Below are positions 1 through 5,816 of a DNA stretch of 7,930 nucleotides, piece after piece. The translations under genes and the position numbers were made by a program. Below the pieces are notes generated by a model that worked only from the letters and a program-made list of their open reading frames with translations, ran no database searches and was not told where the DNA came from. The first letter of the stretch is position 1. Each line of letters starts with the position of its first letter. The DNA is from an uncultured Bacilli bacterium (GTDB lineage Bacteria > Bacillota_I > Bacilli_A > ML615J-28 > CAG-698). The stretch lies in NCBI GenBank assembly GCA_947627395.1, contig CANQVW010000069.1, positions 1-7,930 of the forward strand, read 5' to 3'.

Positions 1-1
1 G

Positions 2-1075
2 GCATTAGGTCTTTTTTGTGGGGTTATGTTATGCTTTATTGGGCTTGCATCTTCAAAGTTTCTTTTAAAATTAATTAAAACTCCCGATGAAGTGATTCAG
101 GATGCTAACACTTATTTAATGATCTATTTTGCTGGTGTTATTCCGATGATGATCTATAATATTGGTGCAGGAATATTGCAAGCTGTGGGTGACTCCAGGC
201 GTCCATTATATTATTTAATTGCCAGTGGCATTTCTAATATGATTTTGGATGTTGTTTTTGTTGCTGTATTTCATTGGGGTGTCCCTGGATCTGCTTGGGC
301 AACAGTTATTTCCCAGTATATTTCTGCCATCTTGGTTTCCATTCGTTTACTTTCTAGTCATGAAATTTATCATGTATCTATTAAAAATATTAAAGTAGAA
401 AAAGGGCAATGTCTAAGAATTTTAAGAATAGGTATTCCTGCTGGAATGCAATCTGTGATGTTCTCCCTAGCTAATGCCTTACTACAAAGATATATTAACT
501 TATTTGGTAATGCTGCCTTAGCAGGATGTACAGCTTACTATAAATTAGATTCCTTTTTATATCTACCATGTGCCGCCTTTGGACTTGCAACCACCACTTT
601 TGTCAGTCAAAACATCGGGGCAAATCAATTAGAAAGAGCAAAAAAAGGATCTAAAGTGGCCATGGCAATGTCCTTTATTTCCTCGGTAATGATTATCCTT
701 TTAGTCCTATTCTCAGGAAAAAGTATCATTTCTTTTATCACCAAACAAGATCAAGAAGCCATTCGTTATGGAATCAATATGATGCTTATTCTAGCACCAT
801 TTAGTATCTTATATTCGTTTGTTGAAATATTTAGCGGCTTCTTAAGAGGAGTAGGAGCAGCCAGTGAATCTTTACTCATTACAGCCATTACCATTTGTGC
901 TGTACGAGTCGTTTGGACCATTTGTATGATGCCAATATTTCATAATATCTATATTGTCTATGTTAGTTTTCCCATTTCATGGGCACTATGTCTATTGGTT
1001 TATCTTCTTTATTATTTCAGCGGACATTGGAAAAAACATCTTTTTCAAACCCCAAAACACAAAGAAGCTGTATAA
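2..1075 (+). CDS. MATE family efflux transporter, 5'-truncated by the window edge
   Basis: Integral-membrane multidrug and toxin extrusion antiporter, expected to export cationic or amphipathic compounds across the cytoplasmic membrane using a Na+ or H+ gradient (family knowledge; substrate unknown). The frame is open from base 2 (reads ALGLFCGVML...), so the ATG at 26 is internal and the true start lies upstream. About 357 residues are visible against a usual ~450, so roughly 90-100 N-terminal residues are missing. Recognition rests on the middle motif 'QAVGDSRRPLYYLI' followed by 'SNMILDVVFV', 'VPGSAWATVISQ', then the second-half repeat start 'RIGIPAGMQSVMFSLAN' and 'GLATTTFVSQNIGANQLERAKKG', all typical of the NorM/DinF-like MATE fold. 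Many hydrophobic helices follow, ending in a short basic tail (HWKKHLF...KHKEAV). The last codons form the left arm of the following terminator. It is separated from the next gene by that terminator and a new promoter, so it is probably not part of the chaperone/protease cluster. Confidence 0.93.
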   Translation, partial: ALGLFCGVMLCFIGLASSKFLLKLIKTPDEVIQDANTYLMIYFAGVIPMMIYNIGAGILQAVGDSRRPLYYLIASGISNMILDVVFVAVFHWGVPGSAWATVISQYISAILVSIRLLSSHEIYHVSIKNIKVEKGQCLRILRIGIPAGMQSVMFSLANALLQRYINLFGNAALAGCTAYYKLDSFLYLPCAAFGLATTTFVSQNIGANQLERAKKGSKVAMAMSFISSVMIILLVLFSGKSIISFITKQDQEAIRYGINMMLILAPFSILYSFVEIFSGFLRGVGAASESLLITAITICAVRVVWTICMMPIFHNIYIVYVSFPISWALCLLVYLLYYFSGHWKKHLFQTPKHKEAV

Positions 1076-1095
1076 GACATATAGCTTCTTTTTTT
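1061..1095 (+). terminator. Intrinsic terminator of the MATE gene, overlapping its stop codon
   Basis: Left arm AAAGAAGCTGTAT (1061-1073) pairs with ATATAGCTTCTTT (1079-1091) through 13 bp with one G-U wobble and a 5-nt loop AAGAC (1074-1078). The right arm runs into seven T residues (1089-1095). The TAA stop (1073-1075) sits at the top of the stem and loop, so the hairpin encodes the last residues of the transporter. Confidence 0.9.
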
Positions 1096-1123
1096 ATGTT
1101 TTCTCAATTTTTCTTACAAAGTG

Positions 1124-1153
1124 TTTCTCTTTTTAAGAAAACAATGGTATAAT
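1124..1153 (+). promoter_or_regulatory. Extended -10 promoter for the TPR-like gene
   Basis: TGGTATAAT at 1145-1153 is a perfect extended -10 element (TGn plus TATAAT). The best -35 candidate, TTTCTC at 1124-1129 with an 18-bp spacer, is poor, as is often tolerated with an extended -10. Transcription would start near 1160, giving a leader of about 115 nt up to the ATG at 1274. That leader is very AT-rich, and no riboswitch or strong hairpin was recognised in it. The promoter lies after the MATE terminator, which makes it a plausible start of a new transcription unit. Confidence 0.65.
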
Positions 1154-1261
1154 AAATCTATAAACCGTGCATATTAATCATAAAAGCATCTAAAAAAATT
1201 TATACATAATAGGAAAATTTCATTTAATTATAGCAAGATAAACAATCCTAAAAATAGAATG

Positions 1262-1272
1262 GACGGTGATCC
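1262..1272 (+). promoter_or_regulatory. Ribosome binding site that decides the start of the TPR-like gene
   Basis: GACGGTGATCC differs by one base from the extended anti-16S match GAGGTGATCC (an inserted C) and ends just before the ATG at 1274. The upstream in-frame ATG at 1259 has no purine-rich Shine-Dalgarno sequence before it (AATCCTAAAAATAGA). The site therefore favours the start at 1274 over 1259. Confidence 0.7.
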
Positions 1273-1273
1273 T

Positions 1274-1897
1274 ATGGAACAAATTCTTAAATTTCCTAAA
1301 GAAGAAATTCAATTACTTCAAGATGTATTAAAATCCCATGATGAGAAAGACAACCAAAGAATCATTTTTTTCAAAGATAAAATTTTAGAAAAAATGGATT
1401 TTTATCGCCAGCATCATCCTGAAGTATTGTTATATCTTGTTGAAGCAAGCTTTTTTGAAAAAAAGTTTTTTGAAACAATTTTAATTACAGATGAGTATTT
1501 AAAACAAAACTATGAATCTTTTGATGTATATTTTTATGCTCTTGCTTCTTTTATCGCCTTAAAAGATATTTATCAAGCTGTGCAAATGATTCGAAAAAGT
1601 CCCATGCTAAGTAATGAATCCATCAAGTACTATTATAGTGAAGAAAGTGCAAATTATTTGAATTTACATCACTTAAGTAAAGAACTATATGATATGTGTG
1701 GAAATTGTTTAGTTTTAGTTAATTTTATTATGGAACTTTCTAAAGAAACTCTACTTGTATCATCCCCTGATGAATCTTATTTCATGTTTCGCTCTTTTGA
1801 TTTAATCAATACCTTATATGAAATTGGATATGAAGAAAAAGATATGAAAATATTTGAACAAGTCATGAAAATTATTTTTGATTTAGATACCGAATAA
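1274..1897 (+). CDS. Unrecognised helical, TPR-like protein (YsoA position)
   Basis: A 207-residue soluble, acidic, mostly helical protein; I do not recognise a specific family. There is no signal peptide, membrane segment or catalytic motif. The stretch from about residue 48 to 110 reads like two helix-turn-helix pairs of TPR type: 'YLVEASFFEKKFFETILI' followed roughly 34 residues later by 'YALASFIALKDIYQAVQM', with small and aromatic residues at TPR-like positions. The C-terminal half is also helical, with less obvious repeats. The start at 1274 is chosen from its ribosome binding site; an alternative start at 1259 would add five residues (MDGDP). It ends six bases before the -35 of the tig promoter and no terminator follows, so readthrough into tig is possible. 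In B. subtilis the TPR protein gene ysoA lies immediately upstream of tig, so this may be its positional counterpart, although shorter. Function unknown; TPR proteins usually mediate protein-protein contacts. Confidence 0.8.
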   Translation: MEQILKFPKEEIQLLQDVLKSHDEKDNQRIIFFKDKILEKMDFYRQHHPEVLLYLVEASFFEKKFFETILITDEYLKQNYESFDVYFYALASFIALKDIYQAVQMIRKSPMLSNESIKYYYSEESANYLNLHHLSKELYDMCGNCLVLVNFIMELSKETLLVSSPDESYFMFRSFDLINTLYEIGYEEKDMKIFEQVMKIIFDLDTE

Positions 1898-1902
1898 AAT
1901 GA

Positions 1903-1931
1903 TTGCAATTTCTTTGAATATGGTATATAAT
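1903..1931 (+). promoter_or_regulatory. Sigma-A promoter of tig-clpX
   Basis: TTGCAA (1903-1908) is followed by exactly 17 bp and a perfect TATAAT (1926-1931), close to the housekeeping consensus. Transcription would start near 1938, giving a leader of about 33 nt with the Shine-Dalgarno AAGGAG at 1954-1959. I found no CIRCE inverted repeat (HrcA) and no CtsR heptad repeat around it, so nothing visible ties the operon to those heat-shock regulators. Confidence 0.85.
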
Positions 1932-1970
1932 ATGTGGTAAGAAAAAGAAAGCGAAGGAGAATAGCAAAAA

Positions 1971-3266
1971 ATGAGCGTTAAAGTAGAAAAAATTTCAGGA
2001 TGTAAAATAAAACTAACATTCAAAATACCAGCAGAAAGATTTAATCAAGGATTAGATCAAGCTTTTGAAAAGAAAGTAAAAGATATTTCAGTTCCTGGAT
2101 TTAGAAAAGGAAAATTACCAAGAAGCATGTACAACGCAAGATTTGGTGAAGAAAGTTTATATTCAGATGCCATTGATATTGTTGCCAATGAAGCTTTTTT
2201 ACAAGAAATCAAAAAAGGTAAACACAATATTGTTGGGAATCCTGAATTAGATTTAGATTTTAAAACCGTTGGACGTGATAAACCACTTCACTTTACCATT
2301 GAAGTGGAAGTATGGCCAGATGTTGAGTTAGGACAATATAAAGAAATTGAAGTTGAAAAAGAATCTACAGAAGTTACAGATGAGGATGTAGAGGAATATG
2401 TCAATCGTATCTTAAAACAACATGCTGAACTAGAAGTTGTTGAAGGAAAACCTGTTGAAAATGGATTCACTGCTGTATTTGATTTTGAAGGCTCTGTGGA
2501 TGGTGTTCCATTTGAAGGTGGAAAAGCAGAAAATTACTCCCTTGAAATTGGTAGTGGACAGTTTATTCCTGGATTTGAAGATCAAATGATTGGAATGAAT
2601 TTAGAAGAAGAAAAAGTCCTTCATGTCACTTTCCCAACTAATTATCATGCTGAAAACTTAGCTGGTAAGGAAGCTGAGTTTAAAGTGGTTGTCCATGAAT
2701 TAAAACAACGTATTATTCCAGAGTTAACAGATGAATTTGTAAAAGATGAATTAGAAATCAAAGATGTAAATACAAAAGAAGAATATTTATCCTTTGTTCG
2801 TGAAACATTGTTAAGTGAAAAAACAGAAGCAAGTAACAATAAGTTTTTAGATGATGTTGTAACGAAAGTATTAGAGAATGCAAAAGTGGATCTTCCAGAA
2901 TCTTTAGTTGAAGAAGAAATTGAGCGTCAAGTTAAACAAATTGAAAATCAAGCCAAAAGATATGGATTAACGGTAGATTTATTATTACAATATAGTGGTT
3001 TAGAAAATTTAGAATCTTACAAAAAAACCATTCGTCCAAGTGCTGAAATAGCTGTAAAACAAAGAGCTGTTTTCCTTGAAATTGCGAAAGTAGAAAAATT
3101 CAAAGTTTCCGCAAAAGATTATAAAAATGAAATTAAAACCATCATGAGTGAAATGAATATCAGTGAAGAAGAAGCCATGAAAAGATTCCCAAAAGATTCC
3201 ATTACACCTTATCTTTTGATGGAAAAAGCAAAGAACTTAATTAAAGAAACAGCAAACATGAAATAA
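1971..3266 (+). CDS. tig: Trigger factor, ribosome-associated chaperone and peptidyl-prolyl isomerase
   Basis: Binds near the ribosomal exit tunnel (protein L23) and shields nascent chains; also has prolyl cis-trans isomerase activity (family knowledge). At 431 residues it has normal full length. Domains: N-terminal ribosome-binding domain about 1-115 with the docking signature GFRKGKLP at 43-50 (F44-R45-K46, the same numbering as the E. coli FRK loop); FKBP-type isomerase domain about 155-245 (ENGFTAVFDFEG, then GSGQFIPGFEDQMIGM and FPTNYHAENLAGKEAEF); C-terminal helical chaperone domain about 260-425, including 'VDLPESLVEEEI' and 'YSGLENLESYKK'. The start is the first ATG after AAGGAG at 1954-1959, 11 nt upstream, a slightly long spacing. 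It has its own strong promoter, and clpX follows after 21 nt without a terminator, so the two are co-transcribed, as in many bacteria. Confidence 0.98.
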   Translation: MSVKVEKISGCKIKLTFKIPAERFNQGLDQAFEKKVKDISVPGFRKGKLPRSMYNARFGEESLYSDAIDIVANEAFLQEIKKGKHNIVGNPELDLDFKTVGRDKPLHFTIEVEVWPDVELGQYKEIEVEKESTEVTDEDVEEYVNRILKQHAELEVVEGKPVENGFTAVFDFEGSVDGVPFEGGKAENYSLEIGSGQFIPGFEDQMIGMNLEEEKVLHVTFPTNYHAENLAGKEAEFKVVVHELKQRIIPELTDEFVKDELEIKDVNTKEEYLSFVRETLLSEKTEASNNKFLDDVVTKVLENAKVDLPESLVEEEIERQVKQIENQAKRYGLTVDLLLQYSGLENLESYKKTIRPSAEIAVKQRAVFLEIAKVEKFKVSAKDYKNEIKTIMSEMNISEEEAMKRFPKDSITPYLLMEKAKNLIKETANMK

Positions 3267-3273
3267 AAAATGT

Positions 3274-3282
3274 AAAGGAGGG
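3274..3282 (+). promoter_or_regulatory. Strong ribosome binding site of clpX
   Basis: AAAGGAGGG, a near-perfect match to the 16S 3' end, ends 5 nt before the clpX ATG at 3288 and fixes that start. It lies in the 21-nt gap after the tig stop codon. Confidence 0.88.
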
Positions 3283-3287
3283 ATACC

Positions 3288-4541
3288 ATGTCAACGGAAG
3301 AAAATCAAAATGTATGTTCTTTTTGTGGTCTACCAGGGGGAGAAAAGAGAAGACTCATTGAAGGTGACAATTGTTTCATCTGTGAGATGTGTATCAGCGT
3401 TTGTTATCAAATGTTAAATTTACATGATGAAGCAGAGGAAGAGGAAACAAAAATAGATTCTCCTAAAGACTTTGTTTTAGATCTTACCCCTCAAGATATT
3501 TACGAAAAATTAAATGAATATATTATTGGTCAACAATATGCAAAAAAAGTGTTAAGTGTTGCCATTTATAATCATTATAAACGTGTTCAAAATAACTTAT
3601 ATCATCATAGTGAAATTGATATTGAAAAAAGTAACATATTGATTTTAGGAAGTACAGGAAGTGGAAAAACACTTCTTGCGAAAACCATTGCGAAAATCTT
3701 GAATGTTCCCTTTGCCATTGCCGATGCTACAAGTTTAACGCAAGCAGGTTATGTGGGTGAAGATGTTGAAAATGTGTTACTTCGTTTATTACAAGCAGCA
3801 GATTATGATTTAGAGTTAGCTCAAAAAGGAATTATTTACATTGATGAAATTGATAAATTAGGACGAAAAGGAGACAATGTTTCCATTACTCGTGACGTAA
3901 GTGGTGAAGGAGTCCAACAAGCCTTACTAAAAATTTTAGAAGGAACTGTCGCTAATGTTCCCCCAGGTGGAGGAAGAAAACATCCTCATCAGGAATTTAT
4001 TCCTTTTGATACAACCAATGTGTTGTTCATTTGTGGTGGAAGTTTTGAAGGTATTACCGATGTTGTGAAAAGTCGATTGGGCAAGAAAATGATTGGCTTT
4101 GATGCAGCTGGTGCAAGTCAAGAAATTACGGACAAAGAAGCTTATGAACAAGTGACTCACGATGATATTCAAAAATATGGTATGATTCCAGAATTAGTAG
4201 GAAGACTTCCTGTTCTTGCTGCTTTAAATCCATTAGAGGTTCCTGAACTGGTTCGAATTTTAAAAGAACCCAAAAATGCGATTATAAAACAATACCAAAC
4301 CATGTTTCAAATGGATGGTGTTGAACTGGAATTTGAAGATGAGGCTGTCGAAGCAATTGCGGAAACCGCACACAAACAAAAAACAGGTGCAAGAGGCTTA
4401 AGAGCCATTATTGAAAACATTATGCTTGAGATTATGTTTACCATTCCTGAACAAAAGAATTTGCATAAATGTATCATTACAAAGGATGTTGTTCTAAAAC
4501 ATGGTAAACCCACCTGTGTCGTAGAAAACAAGACAGCCTAG
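3288..4541 (+). CDS. clpX: ClpX, ATP-dependent unfoldase subunit of the ClpXP protease
   Basis: Hexameric AAA+ unfoldase that recognises tagged or damaged proteins and threads them into ClpP (family knowledge). The 417-residue length is normal. Visible parts: N-terminal zinc-binding domain with C10-x2-C13 and C32-x2-C35, plus extra cysteines 29 and 39; Walker A GSTGSGKT at 121-128, with Ser at the second position where ClpX usually has Pro; pore-1 loop GYVG at 154-157; Walker B IIYIDEID at 182-189; pore-2 region around RDVSGEG at 202-208; RKH loop at 230-232; the ClpP-docking IGF tripeptide at 269-271; arginine finger R306; sensor-2 GARGLR at 367-372. All catalytic and docking parts are intact, so it should work with a ClpP encoded elsewhere; no clpP is in this window. 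It is co-transcribed with tig (21-nt gap). Its final codons form the left arm of a terminator-like hairpin. Confidence 0.98.
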   Translation: MSTEENQNVCSFCGLPGGEKRRLIEGDNCFICEMCISVCYQMLNLHDEAEEEETKIDSPKDFVLDLTPQDIYEKLNEYIIGQQYAKKVLSVAIYNHYKRVQNNLYHHSEIDIEKSNILILGSTGSGKTLLAKTIAKILNVPFAIADATSLTQAGYVGEDVENVLLRLLQAADYDLELAQKGIIYIDEIDKLGRKGDNVSITRDVSGEGVQQALLKILEGTVANVPPGGGRKHPHQEFIPFDTTNVLFICGGSFEGITDVVKSRLGKKMIGFDAAGASQEITDKEAYEQVTHDDIQKYGMIPELVGRLPVLAALNPLEVPELVRILKEPKNAIIKQYQTMFQMDGVELEFEDEAVEAIAETAHKQKTGARGLRAIIENIMLEIMFTIPEQKNLHKCIITKDVVLKHGKPTCVVENKTA

Positions 4542-4557
4542 TTGATGGGCTGTTTTT
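4531..4557 (+). terminator. Terminator-like hairpin overlapping the clpX stop codon
   Basis: ACAGCCTA (4533-4540) pairs with TGGGCTGT (4546-4553) through 8 bp with one G-U pair and a GTTGA loop (4541-4545). Weaker A-U and G-U pairing extends the base to 4531/4555. A run of five T (4553-4557) follows. The TAG stop (4539-4541) lies at the top of the stem. The next gene starts 19 nt further on with no clear promoter in the gap, so this may be a partial terminator that lowers, rather than ends, transcription into the downstream pair. Confidence 0.7.
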
Positions 4558-4575
4558 GTTCGGAAAGAGAGAAAT

Positions 4576-5802
4576 ATGGAATTTAAAGGAACTTTAGTTA
4601 GCCCAGCTTATTATCAACTTTATTTAACCCTTTCTAAAGATGAGGTAAGTGAACTCATAGAAGATGCAAATCTTCGTTTACAAACTTATTTAATTGATGA
4701 AAAAATTTCGCAAATCAATGAATTAACAAAGCAAAAAGATTATCATTTTCATTCTTTCCAAAAAATAAAACAATTGAAAGATGAATTACAAGAACTCAGT
4801 CAAAATCAATTTTCTGAAGTTTTTATGTCTCAATTAGATTACCTCATCAAAGAAGATATTGAAAATACTATTGATGAAGAAATTGATCATCGTCAGATGA
4901 TTGTTGTTGGACCCAAACAAATCAATTATTTAGGGAAAATTCAAAAAGATCAACCCTTAAGTATTACTTGTTCTTTTTGCTTTGTATCACAAGAGTATGA
5001 ACTAAAATATCCAGAGATGAAAGTAGCCAAAGTTCCAATTTCTAATGAAGATATTCAAGCATTAATGGATGAAGTTTTGATTTACAAAGGGTATTGTACT
5101 TATCAAGAAAGTGAAGCTATCGGTCAGCATTCAGATGTTACTGTTGATCTTCTTTATTCAGATTCTTCGAAAAATATGTATAATCTAGTGGAGGATGTCA
5201 ATACTTTAATTGATGATTTTGAATTGAATCCAGATCTTCTCTTAGGTAGAAAGATAGATGAAAAAATACTTTGTATGATGAATCATGAACTTGTTCAAAT
5301 CATTGTTCATCATATTCTTGATAAGATTCCACTAGATATCAATGATAGTCTTGTGGAAGAAATCCATCTTTTTGGATTAAAAACTGTTGAAACACTCAAG
5401 AAAAAGTTGAAACAAATTTATTCTTCTGTGATTAATACCAATTTATCTGTTGTTACGATTTTAAAAGCAATGACAAAAATCAATGATTTTAAAATTGATT
5501 CTTACGTCATTCATCATTTTAAAAAAGAGATGCAATGGGAGGATTTAAATCTTTTAGAAGATTCACTTTCTTTTTCTGATAAAAATCAAGAGAATATAGG
5601 AATCCAGTTTATTCTATCGATTATCTTTTATTCCTATTTTCCTGAAATTGATGCATATGAAAGTCAACTAAGAGATGAATTTGAAATATTAAAAATTATT
5701 AAAGCAAAAGTCTTTAAAGATCTAAATTTCGAAGAATTTATGGAATACAGAAAACCATTTTTAGTACTTCATGAATTATTTGAGAAAAAGGGTCTTCTTT
5801 GA
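4576..5802 (+). CDS. Divergent, reduced trigger-factor-like protein (putative chaperone)
   Basis: A 408-residue soluble, Lys/Glu/Asp/Ile-rich protein that would pass as hypothetical but follows the trigger factor encoded upstream in this window. By eye: residues 111-168 (VVGPKQIN, DQPLSIT, YELKY, ISNEDIQ, MDEVL) follow tig residues 88-148 (IVGNPELD, DKPLHFT, VELGQY, VTDEDVE, VNRIL). Residues 236-262 align without gaps to tig 289-315, ending LDINDSLVEE against VDLPESLVEE. Residues 267-278 (GLKTVETLKKKL) match tig 343-354 (GLENLESYKKTI), then NDFKID follows VEKFKVS. Compared with tig it lacks about 74 residues across the FKBP-type domain and 23 in the C-terminal arm, while residues 320-408 show little similarity. 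The docking motif GFRKGK is at best SFQKIK (60-65). Isomerase activity is therefore unlikely. There is no signal peptide or membrane segment. The Shine-Dalgarno is weak (GAAAGAG at 4563-4569). It ends 14 nt before lon, so the two are probably co-expressed. Function is inferred. Confidence 0.75.
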   Translation: MEFKGTLVSPAYYQLYLTLSKDEVSELIEDANLRLQTYLIDEKISQINELTKQKDYHFHSFQKIKQLKDELQELSQNQFSEVFMSQLDYLIKEDIENTIDEEIDHRQMIVVGPKQINYLGKIQKDQPLSITCSFCFVSQEYELKYPEMKVAKVPISNEDIQALMDEVLIYKGYCTYQESEAIGQHSDVTVDLLYSDSSKNMYNLVEDVNTLIDDFELNPDLLLGRKIDEKILCMMNHELVQIIVHHILDKIPLDINDSLVEEIHLFGLKTVETLKKKLKQIYSSVINTNLSVVTILKAMTKINDFKIDSYVIHHFKKEMQWEDLNLLEDSLSFSDKNQENIGIQFILSIIFYSYFPEIDAYESQLRDEFEILKIIKAKVFKDLNFEEFMEYRKPFLVLHELFEKKGLL

Positions 5803-5810
5803 AAGGAGGA
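5802..5810 (+). promoter_or_regulatory. Strong ribosome binding site of lon, overlapping the upstream stop
   Basis: AAAGGAGGA starts on the last base of the TGA stop of the trigger-factor-like gene and ends 6 nt before the ATG at 5817. It fixes the lon start and shows tight coupling of the two genes; ribosomes terminating upstream would sit on this site. Confidence 0.88.
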
Positions 5811-5816
5811 AACAAT

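Noticed and set aside
954..1136. 60-residue + strand reading frame overlapping the end of the MATE gene
   Set aside because: It lies mostly inside the MATE gene in another frame, runs through the terminator hairpin, and has no ribosome binding site.
1098..1142. Seven-base inverted repeat GTTTTCT / AGAAAAC flanking the -35 area of the first promoter
   Set aside because: The arms are 31 nt apart and A/T-rich, so chance is likely in this composition; not convincing as an operator or stem.
1259..1273. Upstream ATG at 1259 as start of the TPR-like gene
   Set aside because: No Shine-Dalgarno precedes it, while the 1274 ATG has a good GGTGATC-type site that would itself lie inside the longer coding region.
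1897..1971. HrcA (CIRCE) or CtsR operator at the tig promoter
   Set aside because: No TTAGCACTC/GAGTGCTAA arms and no GGTCAAA repeats are present.
2288..2839. Two - strand reading frames (2288-2470, 2645-2839) opposite tig
   Set aside because: Ser/Thr-rich translations typical of the antisense of an AT-rich, Glu/Val-rich gene; no ribosome binding site and no family resemblance.
4411..4438. Promoter-like TTGAAA with a TATGTT 16 bp downstream inside clpX
   Set aside because: Only a partial -10 match inside a conserved coding region of AT-rich DNA; too weak to call although it could serve the downstream pair.
3936..4531. Two - strand reading frames opposite clpX
   Set aside because: They are shadows of a strongly conserved clpX gene; no start signals and no recognisable protein.
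5800..5802. TGA as a tryptophan codon (Mollicutes-type code)
   Set aside because: This TGA is placed exactly before a strong lon ribosome binding site, and tryptophans in the genes here are TGG, so TGA is a stop.
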